Origin: JBFHIJ01 sp041596515
GTDB taxonomy: Bacteria; Bacteroidota; Ignavibacteria; Kapaibacteriales; UBA2268
Assembly: GCA_041596515.1 (NCBI GenBank)
Contig: JBFHIJ010000013.1
Location: 20,617 to 84,616, forward strand
Length of the DNA: 64,000 bases
Direction: 5' to 3'
Below the pieces are notes generated by a model that worked only from the letters and a program-made list of their open reading frames with translations, did no database searches and was not told the DNA's origin. Position 1 is the stretch's first letter, and each line of letters starts with the position of its first letter. A program made the position numbers and the translations under genes. Positions 54,945 to 63,996 of the stretch are shown here, one piece after another.

Positions 54945-56753
54945 TTATGCTTCCTCAAACTTCTCTACCGAGCTAATTCCTTTGACGCCCAGTAATCTTG
55001 CAAAAATCTGGTTTAACTCCCTTGAGTCAAGCACTTTTACGATGATAGCACCTTCGAAGTTAGTGCCTGAAGTATCCAGATTGATTCTTACAATATTATT
55101 CTGACCGATAGCACTGGAGATGTCAGTTAGCATACCTTCTCTGTCATCGCCACTAATCACCAACTTTGCCATAAAGTTAGATTTTTCTTTTTTGGGTTCT
55201 GTTTCTATAGGATGAGCTTTAAAGTAGTTATGTAATGCGACTACAGCTTTGTGAGAAATAACACTATTTTCCCACTCCGGCTTAGGAGCCATATTAGGAG
55301 AAGTAATGATTTCTACCTGGTCGCCGTTTTTTAGCTTATGAGTAATATCTTTAAGCACACCGTTTACTTTTGCTGTGATTAAATTTTTACCCCAGTTATA
55401 GCCTTTGTTAAAAGCAAAATCTATCAGTGTAGCACCTTTGGGTAGCGTAATAGTCATGCCTTCCTTTGTAAAGACACTAAGTTCTGAATCGAAGAGGTTT
55501 ACTTTTATTGCTTCCCAGATAATTTGTGCTGCCCTTCTGCCTTCAGTTTCTATCATATCCTGCATCCAGTCACCCCATAGAGTAATATCTTCATCGCTGA
55601 ACTGCAATGCTCTAATTCTGCCGGAACGCAAAGAGAATTGTGTAGCAAAGCCTTCCTCACTGATTTTTTCCATTTCCTGTGATCTTATCAGAATTTCGAC
55701 ACGTTTCCCATCCGGACCAAACAATTCAGTTTTTAAAGCTTTAAACCAGTCAATTTTAGGATTAGAAATATAATCAACAAACTTGATAGTATTAAATGCA
55801 GTTGCAAGCACGCCGTGAGCACGGTAGCATTCCATTACATCATCGGAGTCTACTATCACTACCATGGAGTAAAAATTATCTATATCGCTTATGCTAAGCC
55901 CATCTTCCAGCATCTGGTATATTTCATATTCATGTTTATGGACTATAGTCAGGATATGGTCTATATGATGTTCATTAAGAGAATTAGCAATATGGTCCGA
56001 GAATACTTTAATGTAGTCAAGGAAGTCTCTTCTTTTTTCAGTAAGAGCCATTCTGATTGCTTCGTAAGCATCTCTGTCAGAATAGAAGAAAGAGCGATTT
56101 TCAAACTCCATTTTGACTTTATTTAGACCAAGTCTATGAGCTAAAGGCGTATAAAAGTTGAGAGTTTCTAAAGCTATTTCTTTTTGTTTGTTTTCAGGCA
56201 TATAGTGCAAAGTTCTTAAATTATGCAGTCTATCTGCAAATTTGATAAGAATTACACGGATATCTTTAACCAGTGCTAGAAAAAGCTTTCTGTAAGTCTC
56301 TGCTTTCTCTTTTAGCTTTACTTCTTTAGTTTGCTGCACATTCTCTACATTGGCTCTCATTTCTCGGTGAGATATTTTAGTAACACTATCAACTATCTCT
56401 GCCACATCAGGGTTAAATAAATCAGCAATATGATGCTTTTTGATACCTTGCACATCTTCTATCACATCATGTAACAAACAGGCAACAAGAGAATTAGTAT
56501 CATGATATGTAAATTCGCGTAACAATACTAAAGTAACATTGAAAGGATGAGTATAGTATGGCACTCCGGATTTACGATCTATTCCTTTGTGCATTTCTAC
56601 GCAATACCAAAATGCTTTTTCGACAAAAGGAATATCAATTTCAGAATCTAATCTCTCTATCTCAGAGGCTAAAAACTGCCAGTCCTTTTGGGGATCCTTA
56701 CCAAAGTCGTTTTGTTCGTCGTATTCCAGTTCAAACTCAAATAAAAGTTCCAT
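54945..56753 (-). CDS. RelA/SpoT homologue, hydrolase-type with degenerate synthetase domain
   Basis: This protein of 602 aa is a long-form RSH with an intact HD hydrolase domain (about 45-200): His in YYTHPFN (69), HD in LLHDVIEDV (95-96, with ED at 99-100) and the distal Asp/Asn in KFADRLHNLRT (about 174-178). In the synthetase region (about 245-375) the key motifs are lost: VHKHEYEIYQM stands where RxKxxxSI is expected and IDWFKALKTEL where NGYxSxHTTV is expected. TGS (about 425-490) and ACT (about 527-600) domains follow. I infer a (p)ppGpp hydrolase without synthesis, complementing the RSH at 21236-23281. ATG at 56753 is preferred over a TTG six bases earlier. Confidence 0.9.
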   Translation of the reverse strand: MELLFEFELEYDEQNDFGKDPQKDWQFLASEIERLDSEIDIPFVEKAFWYCVEMHKGIDRKSGVPYYTHPFNVTLVLLREFTYHDTNSLVACLLHDVIEDVQGIKKHHIADLFNPDVAEIVDSVTKISHREMRANVENVQQTKEVKLKEKAETYRKLFLALVKDIRVILIKFADRLHNLRTLHYMPENKQKEIALETLNFYTPLAHRLGLNKVKMEFENRSFFYSDRDAYEAIRMALTEKRRDFLDYIKVFSDHIANSLNEHHIDHILTIVHKHEYEIYQMLEDGLSISDIDNFYSMVVIVDSDDVMECYRAHGVLATAFNTIKFVDYISNPKIDWFKALKTELFGPDGKRVEILIRSQEMEKISEEGFATQFSLRSGRIRALQFSDEDITLWGDWMQDMIETEGRRAAQIIWEAIKVNLFDSELSVFTKEGMTITLPKGATLIDFAFNKGYNWGKNLITAKVNGVLKDITHKLKNGDQVEIITSPNMAPKPEWENSVISHKAVVALHNYFKAHPIETEPKKEKSNFMAKLVISGDDREGMLTDISSAIGQNNIVRINLDTSGTNFEGAIIVKVLDSRELNQIFARLLGVKGISSVEKFEEA

Positions 56754-56913
56754 ATTCAAATTCCGATATTATTCTGTTTTTTTGCGTTGGGAAAACAAAA
56801 AAGGAAGATACTTTCTATAAAAATGTAAAATACTAATAAGAAATCAGTTGCTATTAAGTATTTTTTCCCTTTTATTTAAAACTATCTACATCAATCAATA
56901 TTTTGAGAAAAAT

Positions 56914-57957
56914 ATGAACAGGCGAGATTTTGTTGGTATTATGGCTGCATTACCTTTTCTGCCTTCTGCTCTCTATGCAAATAAGAATAAAATCAAAAAA
57001 AGTGTAAATAGCAAGCCCAATGCAATTAAAAATGGAAGTAAAGTGGGAATTGTTGCACCCGGAAGCTCTGTAAGCTCGCCAGCAGATATAAAAAAAGCTG
57101 AAGAAATCATTAAATATTTTGGGTTTGAAGCGGTTTGGGGAGAACATCTTATCAAAGGCAGTGGTTATAAGACAAGGAGCAAATCAGAGCGTGTATCTGA
57201 TTTTAATTCCTTTATTAATAATCCTGAAATTGATGCTATTATGGCAATTAGAGGAGGCTATGGTTCTTGTCATTTGCTCGATAGCATAGATTATGAAGGC
57301 TTACTAAAATATCCTAAACTAATGATTGGCTATAGTGATATAACCGCTATCCTGCTTGCCATCTATAAAATGACCGGATTGGTAACGTTGCACGGTCCTG
57401 TTCTCCTTTCAGAGTTCACAGAGGAAACTGCAAATAGTTTCTCGAATGTAATACTTGGAAGTGCTAAAAATTATAAAATAGAAAATCCAGCAGATAAAAT
57501 TGGATTAAGGTCTCAGTATCCTTGCCGAACAATTATGCCGGGAATAGCAAGAGGAAAACTAATCGGAGGAAACTTGTCAATTATTTCCTCTTTGATGGGT
57601 ACTCCTTATGAAATAGAAACGGACGGGCATATTTTATGTTTAGAAGATGTAGAAGAAAGTCCATACCGTATAGATAGAATGTTTATGCAGCTAAAGCTTG
57701 CCGGCAAATTTGATAATATAAAAGGATTGGTATGGGGTAAATGTGAAGATTGTGAGCCCGGGACAAGTAGGTCTACATGGGATTATGATGAAGCTGAAGT
57801 CTTAGATAATATTATTAAACCTCTTGATGTTCCCTGCTATTCAGGTTTGCTGATAGGACATACCCCTCATCAGTTTACCTTGCCAATAGGAGTATATGCG
57901 GAACTAGATGCAACCAAACATACTCTAACATTACTGGAAGAAGCCGTGAGAAAGTAA
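56914..57957 (+). CDS. S66 family LD-carboxypeptidase, exported
   Basis: This protein of 347 aa starts with a twin-arginine-like signal (NRRDFVG, hydrophobic core, cleavage near residue 22) and has the S66 fold. Candidate triad: Ser141 in GYSDIT, Glu in LEDVEESPYRIDRM and His in GLLIGHTPHQF. S66 enzymes cut the L,D-bond of murein tetrapeptides during peptidoglycan recycling; exported ones may act in the periplasm, or relatives such as MccF inactivate peptide antibiotics. An in-frame ATG 66 bases earlier would disrupt the Tat signal, so I use 56914. It diverges from the RSH gene. Confidence 0.88.
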   Translation: MNRRDFVGIMAALPFLPSALYANKNKIKKSVNSKPNAIKNGSKVGIVAPGSSVSSPADIKKAEEIIKYFGFEAVWGEHLIKGSGYKTRSKSERVSDFNSFINNPEIDAIMAIRGGYGSCHLLDSIDYEGLLKYPKLMIGYSDITAILLAIYKMTGLVTLHGPVLLSEFTEETANSFSNVILGSAKNYKIENPADKIGLRSQYPCRTIMPGIARGKLIGGNLSIISSLMGTPYEIETDGHILCLEDVEESPYRIDRMFMQLKLAGKFDNIKGLVWGKCEDCEPGTSRSTWDYDEAEVLDNIIKPLDVPCYSGLLIGHTPHQFTLPIGVYAELDATKHTLTLLEEAVRK

Positions 57958-58071
57958 TTTGAGTTATCGTCTTCTTTCTTTTATGTGAAAAAACAAACAG
58001 TCTTTTTTTTCCCTAATCGAGATACTTATTTTTTACATAAATTGCAAAATGCAATAATAGGGATGAAAATA

Positions 58072-59262
58072 ATGGAATCTATTAAAGAAATATACAAAAT
58101 TGGGAATGGCCCTTCAAGTAGCCATACCATAGGCCCAAGAAAGGCTGCCATAATGTTTAGGGAGAGATATCCTGAAGTTAGCAGTTATAGGGTAACATTA
58201 TATGGCTCTTTGGCTGCTACAGGTGTAGGTCACTTGACTGACAGAGCTATTTATAATGAAATGAGCAAAGAAAAGACAGAAATTGTATTCAGACCGGAAA
58301 TTGAGTTAGATTATCACCCCAACGGCATGAAATTCGAAGCTCTTAATGATGAAGGTGACACACAAGGCGATTGGATAGTTTATAGTGTTGGTGGCGGTCA
58401 GCTGTATGATGGAAAGATGAAAGAAGATGTCAAGGAAATATACGATTTGACTAATATGACTGAAATATTGCGTTGGTGTAGGCAATATGGGAATCAGTTT
58501 TGGGAATTTGTCCAATCTCGAGAAGATAGCGATATCTGGGACTATTTAGAGACTGTTTGGAAAGTTATGGAAAACTCTGTGCGTAGAGGCTTGGATGATG
58601 AAGGCACTATCCCCGGCGGTCTGAACCTTTCACGTAAGGCTTCGTCCTACTATGCAAAGGCAAAAGGCTATAGAAGCTCGTTAAAAAGACGTTCACTTAC
58701 TTTTGCTTATGCTCTGGCTGTGGCAGAGGAGAACGCGTCCGGCGGCAAGATAGTAACAGCTCCTACATGCGGTTCCAGTGGAGTTTTACCGGCAGCATTA
58801 TATATGTTGCGTCATGATTATGATTTTTCAAAAAAGAAAATTTTAAGGGCATTAGCTACAGCAGGTATAATTGGTAATATAGTTAAATTTAATGCTTCTA
58901 TTTCCGGTGCAAAAGTTGGATGCCAAGGCGAAATAGGTACTGCCTGTGCAATGGCTTCAGGTGCCGCTGCTCAAGTATTTGGTGGCACAGTTACCCAAAT
59001 CGAATACGCTGCTGAGATGGGTTTGGAGCATCACCTTGGACTCACCTGCGATCCCATTGGCGGATTAGTGCAAGTGCCATGTATAGAAAGAAATGCTTTT
59101 GGTGCTACCAGAGCCTTAGATTCTTCTACTTATGCGATTTTATCGGATGGGAGTCATTTAGTTTCATTTGATAAAATTGTAAAGACTATGAACCAGACCG
59201 GTCATGATTTGCCATCTATCTATAAAGAAACATCTTTGGGTGGTTTAGCTATAGACTTGTAG
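58072..59262 (+). CDS. sdaA: L-serine ammonia-lyase (Fe-S type)
   Basis: This protein of 397 aa is a single-chain iron-sulfur L-serine dehydratase, converting L-serine to pyruvate + ammonia. The N-terminus KIGNGPSSSHTIGPRKAA is the conserved beta-domain start. The alpha-domain has the cluster and substrate motifs APTCGSSGVLP, EIGTACAMASG and CDPIGGLVQVPC, giving the three cluster cysteines. AGGG lies nine bases before the ATG at 58072; an ATG at 58063 overlaps that site. It supports growth on amino acids, with the aminotransferase-pckA pair elsewhere in the window. Confidence 0.95.
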   Translation: MESIKEIYKIGNGPSSSHTIGPRKAAIMFRERYPEVSSYRVTLYGSLAATGVGHLTDRAIYNEMSKEKTEIVFRPEIELDYHPNGMKFEALNDEGDTQGDWIVYSVGGGQLYDGKMKEDVKEIYDLTNMTEILRWCRQYGNQFWEFVQSREDSDIWDYLETVWKVMENSVRRGLDDEGTIPGGLNLSRKASSYYAKAKGYRSSLKRRSLTFAYALAVAEENASGGKIVTAPTCGSSGVLPAALYMLRHDYDFSKKKILRALATAGIIGNIVKFNASISGAKVGCQGEIGTACAMASGAAAQVFGGTVTQIEYAAEMGLEHHLGLTCDPIGGLVQVPCIERNAFGATRALDSSTYAILSDGSHLVSFDKIVKTMNQTGHDLPSIYKETSLGGLAIDL

Positions 59263-59287
59263 TTAAAGAAAGGGGAAACAGGTATTG

Positions 59288-59327
59288 AAAAAAGTAGAGA
59301 CGCTTTTAGGAAGGTCTCTACTTTTTT
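59288..59327 (+). terminator. Terminator of sdaA
   Basis: AAAAAAGTAGAGAC (59288-59301) pairs perfectly with GTCTCTACTTTTTT (59314-59327). The A- and T-ends make it effective in both directions for sdaA and the converging GNAT-like gene. Confidence 0.9.
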
Positions 59328-59365
59328 TACGAAAACTAAAATCTAAAAATCTTATATACTCGTGG

Positions 59366-60493
59366 CTACAACTTACATTCATACATTCTGTATGTTTTAT
59401 ATTGTTTCCCATTTAGAGTTTGAGTTAGAGCCCTGTTCATCATTGTATTGTTTTCTAAAATCCATGAAGCTTCTGAGTGCTTCATCCCAAGAGCTTTGCA
59501 ACGCAAACCATATTCATAGTACAATATTGCATCTATTCCGGTTTTTTGATATTCAGGTAAAACTCCGAGTACAATTATACGGAACGAATCTATTTTCTTT
59601 CTTTTAGTTAAAAGCTGCCAAATGCCCGGTATAGTTGCTCCACTAGGGCTATTTTTTAATACTTGGTTTATATCTAAAATGCCGAGACCAAAGCCAACCG
59701 TTTTGCCTTTAGATTCTATCATAAAAGCAAGACTTGATTCAGCTATCATTTTAAGGCCGTTTGCTAAATGGTCAAATTCATCATCAGTCATCTTAACAAA
59801 ACCCCAATTAGGTTGCCAAGCTGCGTTATAAAGAGACTTTAATGTATCGACATCTTTTTTGAATTGCTCTTTGTTTTTAAAGTTAACGTTTCTTGTTGTT
59901 ATATCATATCTTTTACGAATTATGCCTTGCATTCTTTCCATTTTGGGAGTAAGATAATTATCTACCCAAAGATCATAAGCGTAAAGATCCATAATTTTTG
60001 GAAGACCGGCATCTTTTATCAATTTATCATAATATTTAGGATTATATGGCATTAGAACTACAGGAGGGGTGTCAAAGCCTTCGACTAAAATACCACATGT
60101 GTCATTTAAGGAAGGGTTGGCAGGGCCTCTCATCTTAGTTTTTCCATGTGTTTTTAGCCATTCACCTACAGCTGCAAAAAGTGATTTGGCTACATCAATA
60201 TTATCTATACACTCAAAAAAGCCAAAGAAGCCTACTTTGTCTTTATGTGTTTCATTGTGCAAGTCATTAACTATTGCTGCAATACGTCCAACAATTTTAT
60301 TGTCATTTTTTGCAACAAATAATTGAATCTGTGAATGCTGATAAAATGGATTCTTTTCTGTGTTAAGAGCGTCCATTTGATCTAGCATAAGAGGAGTAAC
60401 GAAATTTGGTTCGTTGACATAAAACTGCTTCTGGCATTTAATAAACTTTTTAGTATCAGATTTGCCCTGTAATTTTTCTATTTTAATATTCAT
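59366..60493 (-). CDS. GNAT-like protein (YghO family)
   Basis: This 375-aa protein has a GNAT-type N-acyltransferase fold in its C-terminal half (about 225-370; VLGVLPEYQKTGIDAILYYE matches the acetyl-CoA pyrophosphate loop region, and EASWILENNTMMNRAL the following block) and an N-terminal domain (about 1-150; VGRIAAIVND, MRGPANPSLNDTCGILVEGF) characteristic of the YghO family. The substrate is unknown. It shares a strand with the small membrane protein 17 bp upstream, so they may be co-transcribed. Confidence 0.75.
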   Translation of the reverse strand: MNIKIEKLQGKSDTKKFIKCQKQFYVNEPNFVTPLMLDQMDALNTEKNPFYQHSQIQLFVAKNDNKIVGRIAAIVNDLHNETHKDKVGFFGFFECIDNIDVAKSLFAAVGEWLKTHGKTKMRGPANPSLNDTCGILVEGFDTPPVVLMPYNPKYYDKLIKDAGLPKIMDLYAYDLWVDNYLTPKMERMQGIIRKRYDITTRNVNFKNKEQFKKDVDTLKSLYNAAWQPNWGFVKMTDDEFDHLANGLKMIAESSLAFMIESKGKTVGFGLGILDINQVLKNSPSGATIPGIWQLLTKRKKIDSFRIIVLGVLPEYQKTGIDAILYYEYGLRCKALGMKHSEASWILENNTMMNRALTQTLNGKQYKTYRMYECKL

Positions 60494-60510
60494 AACATTA
60501 CCGTTTGTAT

Positions 60511-60822
60511 TTATGATTCTATAGTATCTAATTCCGGTTGATCCTGAAGAAAAAACAATTTGAAAAAGAATATTTCCGGAATAATCAATAGTACTAATGC
60601 AAGCGAGTCGCTATTAAAATACATTGAATTCCATTTTTGCGGATAGATGTAATATGCAAGGGTTCCAGTCATTGCCCAGCCAATAGCAAAGACTAAGGCA
60701 ATGACTCCCAGAGCCAAAAAAGCGTCTTTTGAGCTTCGACTCTGAAAATTTTTTACAAAAGCATAAACAGCTGCCACTATATGCAGGTGAAATATTAGTA
60801 ATTCTACCATAATACTTTTCAT
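60511..60822 (-). CDS. Small three-helix membrane protein
   Basis: This 103-aa protein has three predicted membrane helices (about 5-22, 36-56 and 73-93) with the sequence MTGTLAYYIYP between helices two and three. I recognise no family. Two ATGs 12 bases apart are possible starts; neither has an ideally spaced ribosome site. It lies just upstream of the GNAT-like gene on the minus strand and diverges from cutA. Moderate confidence that it is real, from membrane composition and tight packing. Confidence 0.65.
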   Translation of the reverse strand: MKSIMVELLIFHLHIVAAVYAFVKNFQSRSSKDAFLALGVIALVFAIGWAMTGTLAYYIYPQKWNSMYFNSDSLALVLLIIPEIFFFKLFFLQDQPELDTIES

Positions 60823-60866
60823 CCTTATACGACATAGACTTATAATTTACAAATATCGGAGCAAAA

Positions 60867-61196
60867 ATGAAAGAAATTACTGATATATCTCTTATTTATA
60901 TTGCTTGTAAGGATAGTAAAGAGGCAAAAAGTATTGCAAATGCATTGATTAAAGACGAATTAGCTGCTTGTTGTTCCATTTTTCCGGAAATAAATTCAAT
61001 TTATGAATGGGAGGGTAAGCTTTGCGATGAGACAGAATCCTTACTGATGATTAAAACTAAGAGTCATCTCTTTGAGAAAATTCGGACGAAAGTGCTTGAG
61101 CTCCATAGCTATGATGTCCCTGAAATAATAGCATTAAAGCCTGACCAAGTACATGACAAGTATGCAGAGTGGGTAGGAGAAGTTGTTGATGGGTGA
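60867..61196 (+). CDS. cutA: CutA1 divalent-cation tolerance protein
   Basis: This 109-aa protein matches CutA1, a trimeric ferredoxin-like protein linked to copper and other divalent-cation tolerance; its exact role is unclear. Family blocks are IYIACKDSKEAKSIANALI, LAACCSIFPEINSIYEWEG and YDVPEIIALK. A GGAG site sits five bases before the ATG. Its last codons overlap the radC start by 8 bp, so the two are translationally coupled. Confidence 0.95.
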   Translation: MKEITDISLIYIACKDSKEAKSIANALIKDELAACCSIFPEINSIYEWEGKLCDETESLLMIKTKSHLFEKIRTKVLELHSYDVPEIIALKPDQVHDKYAEWVGEVVDG

Positions 61197-61899
61197 GGAA
61201 TATAAAATACAGAAAAAGAATTTTACTATTAAAGAATTGCAGGAAGAAGACAGACCTCGCGAAAAACTCATGAAGTATGGTAAAAGTGCTCTTACAGATA
61301 GCGAGTTGCTTGCTATTCTGATTGGCTCCGGGACAGTTGGTTTTTCTGCCATTGATGCAGCTCAGGAGATGATAGGCAGATATGGAGGTTTAAATAAATT
61401 AGCACGACGAAGTTTAGGCGAAATCAAGCAGACTAAAGGCATTGGGGATGCAAAAGCAATTACTCTAATGGCTGCTTTCGAAATGGGAAAGAGAATAGAA
61501 TCGAAACCTATCGACAAAAAAGAAAAGATTACAAGCCCCGAGATTATATACAAAATATTTGGTCCGAAAATGAGAGATTATGATGTAGAAATCTTCAAAG
61601 TCCTACTATTGGATAATGCAAATCAGATTATTAAGGATATTGATGTAGCTAAGGGGACGATAAATCAAGTAACAGTACACCCGAGAGAGATATTTAGATC
61701 TGCTATCACAGAGAGTGCAGCCTCGATAATTGCAATACATAACCACCCTTCCGGAAATTTGACACCGTCAATTCAGGATAGGAATTTGACTAAAAGGATT
61801 TTAGATACAGGTGTCATAATTGGTATCCCATTGATAGACCACATAATCATTGCCGGTGACGAGTTCTATTCGTTCAAAGGAAATTCGGACGTAATCTGA
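61189..61899 (+). CDS. radC: RadC family JAMM-domain protein
   Basis: This 236-aa protein has a helix-hairpin-helix region (about 60-85; QTKGIGDAKA) and a C-terminal JAB1/MPN (JAMM) metalloprotease-like domain with the zinc motif H184-N-H186PSGN and Asp197 (HxHx10D). RadC was named from a DNA-repair phenotype that was later disputed; its function is unresolved. SDSELLAILIGSG is the usual N-terminal block. The ATG at 61189 has AGGAG nine bases upstream and overlaps the end of cutA. Confidence 0.93.
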   Translation: MGEEYKIQKKNFTIKELQEEDRPREKLMKYGKSALTDSELLAILIGSGTVGFSAIDAAQEMIGRYGGLNKLARRSLGEIKQTKGIGDAKAITLMAAFEMGKRIESKPIDKKEKITSPEIIYKIFGPKMRDYDVEIFKVLLLDNANQIIKDIDVAKGTINQVTVHPREIFRSAITESAASIIAIHNHPSGNLTPSIQDRNLTKRILDTGVIIGIPLIDHIIIAGDEFYSFKGNSDVI

Positions 61900-61996
61900 C
61901 GCATCTGTAAGTTGGTATGATATATGCTTTGAATTATTATACTATTAAGTATATCAACTTGAATATCTTTGTTAAATAAATATAAAAGTAACAGCT

Positions 61997-62734
61997 ATGA
62001 AACCAGAACAATACTTAGTTTTCGATATTGAAACTTCACCTTTGGACTGGGACTCACTTTCAGAATCTCAGCAGGAATACATAGTAAGATATGCTGAAAC
62101 AGATGAAGAAAAGGAGCAGAAAAAATTTGAAATGGGGCTAACTCCATTGACTGCTGAAGTAGTGTGCATAGGTCTTCAGCTTATGGAGCGCAATCAGGAG
62201 GGAGAATGGGAGATAAAAAGTTGTGCTGCGTTTTCGACTGCTCCGGGTTATGACAAAGATGAGCCTGAAGAAAGAATAATGTCTGATGGTAATAAATGTT
62301 ATATATATAGCGAAAAGCGATTAATGGAAGCTTTTTGGAAGATTTTGACAAAATATAAATATGCTCAGTTAGTTTCTTTCAATGGCAGAAATTTCGATGC
62401 TCCGTTTTTAATGCTTAGAAGTGCTATCCTAAGAGTGAGACCGTCACGAAACTTAATGGCAGGTACCAAATTCAATTATCCAAATCACATTGATTTGATA
62501 GATGAGCTTACTTTTTTTAGCCCATCTCCTTACGCTGCTACCAAACGCTTCAATTTTGATTACTACACTCGCGTCTTTGGTATTACATCACCAAAAGAGA
62601 AAGGCGTAGATGGCTCAATGGTTGGTGAGTTATACCGAGCAGGAGAAGTGGAAACTATTTCAGAATACTGCCTGAGAGATGTGAACGCCACTTGGGAGCT
62701 ATTCTTAAAATGGTACGAATATCTGAAGTTTTAA
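61997..62734 (+). CDS. Predicted 3'-5' exonuclease (PolB-type exonuclease domain)
   Basis: This 245-aa protein is a DnaQ-like (DEDDy) exonuclease related to the proofreading domain of family B polymerases. Exo I is FDIETSP (Asp10, Glu12), Exo II is in SFNGRNFDAPFL, and Exo III is YCLRDVNAT (Tyr224, Asp228). It has no polymerase domain. A role in DNA repair or processing is likely but unproven. It stands alone downstream of radC with a 97-bp gap. Confidence 0.85.
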   Translation: MKPEQYLVFDIETSPLDWDSLSESQQEYIVRYAETDEEKEQKKFEMGLTPLTAEVVCIGLQLMERNQEGEWEIKSCAAFSTAPGYDKDEPEERIMSDGNKCYIYSEKRLMEAFWKILTKYKYAQLVSFNGRNFDAPFLMLRSAILRVRPSRNLMAGTKFNYPNHIDLIDELTFFSPSPYAATKRFNFDYYTRVFGITSPKEKGVDGSMVGELYRAGEVETISEYCLRDVNATWELFLKWYEYLKF

Positions 62735-62772
62735 CCTCACTTTCAGTGGTGTAAAATAAAATATTATATGGT

Positions 62773-62795
62773 AGAGGCGCTATAATGGCGTCTCT
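62773..62795. terminator. Weak hairpin between convergent genes
   Basis: AGAGGCG (62773-62779) pairs with CGTCTCT (62789-62795) with one G-U pair. No T-run follows, so it is at best a weak terminator between the exonuclease and the M20 gene. Confidence 0.35.
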
Positions 62796-62856
62796 GGTAT
62801 AAGTTTAATCATATTTTACGAAAATCAATATGATAGAGTCCATGATATTGATTCGT

Positions 62857-63996
62857 CTAAATCTTTCCGTTTTCTAGTTTTAATATCTCCCAAAACATAT
62901 TACTACCTGTTTCTATAATGTTATCATTGAAGTCAAATTCAGGATTATGTAGGCTTGGCGAATTTAGCCCTGCACCTAAACCAAAAAAAGCACCGTTTGC
63001 AAAATTCAAATAGTGTCCAAAATCTTCGGACCATGGGAAGGCTTTTTCTTTATCAATTACTTGAAGTTCCAATTGTTCTGCAGCTAATTTTACAATTGCA
63101 TTTGAGCTGGAATGGTTGGAAGTAGCCGGAAATACCTCTTTGTAAGATATATTGCACTTTAGCTTAAACGCATTAGCTAATCCATGGCTGATTCTTTCAA
63201 TATCCTTAGTCATCTTTGACATATTTATTTCCGAATCAGACCTAAGTGTTGCCATTATAACAGCATCGCCGGGAGAAGTACCAAATGCCTCTTCACCAAG
63301 TTTCGCATGAATTACAGTAACCAAATTTGAGTCATTAAAGCTAGTATTTCTCTGTGGAAGCGTTACTAATGTATTGATAATCGAAGTCATAGCTATGGCA
63401 GGAGAATTCCCATTTTCAGGTTCTGCAGCGTGCGAGCTCTTACCAAAAAGCTCAATGATTAATCCTTTTGAAGCAGAAGCAAAAGCCCCATCTCTGACTA
63501 TAATACTATTTTCATTGAATCCCGGTAAATTATGTAAACCATAAACGCTTTCTATATTCAGTTCCAAGAATCTTGAATCATTTAATACTTTTGCAGCTCC
63601 TGTGCCTGTTTCTTCCTCTGCCTGAAAAAGTAAAACTACTGTTCCGCAAAAATTTCGAAACTGAAGCTTTTCTGCAAGATTGAGTAGGATAGTTAAATGA
63701 CCATCATGCCCACATTTGTGAGAAATCTTTGAATTATTAGAGACATAATCTACTTGCAAATTCTCAGAGATAGGCAAAGCATCTATATCTGCACGAAAAC
63801 AAATAGACTTCCCCAGCTGATTTCCCTTGAAGATAGCTGCGAGACTATAGGAATTACCAGGTCAAGTCTTTTTTTGTGTGTAAAATAAAAAAGTGTATCA
63901 AGCCGATAATTTGTAAGAAATCAGATCACTTTCTACTGATTCCGGACTTATTATTTTTCTAATATGTTTAAGAATTTGTATGTCTAATTCATTCAT
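62857..63996 (-). pseudogene. M20 family amidohydrolase, interrupted at its 5' end
   Basis: The uninterrupted frame (62857-63861) encodes most of an M20/HipO-type amidohydrolase: FRADIDALPISE, the metal site SHKCGHDGH, AEEETGTGA with the catalytic Glu, SHAAEPENG and the C-terminal HNPEFDFND. These enzymes hydrolyse N-acyl or N-carbamoyl amino acids and related peptides. The usual N-terminus of about 60-70 residues is missing from this frame: two in-frame TGA codons (63862-63864 and 63898-63900) separate it from an in-phase ATG at 63996 whose translation (MNELDIQILKH) would give roughly the right total length. The strand continues past the window edge, so frameshift, truncation or decay remain open. 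TGA ends other genes here, so Trp recoding is not supported. Confidence 0.65.

Noticed and set aside
62857..63996. Idea that TGA encodes Trp (genetic code change) from the interrupted M20 frame
   Set aside because: TGA is the natural stop of other genes here (for example the aminotransferase at 45040-45042 and cutA at 61194-61196), and Trp codons in conserved proteins are TGG.
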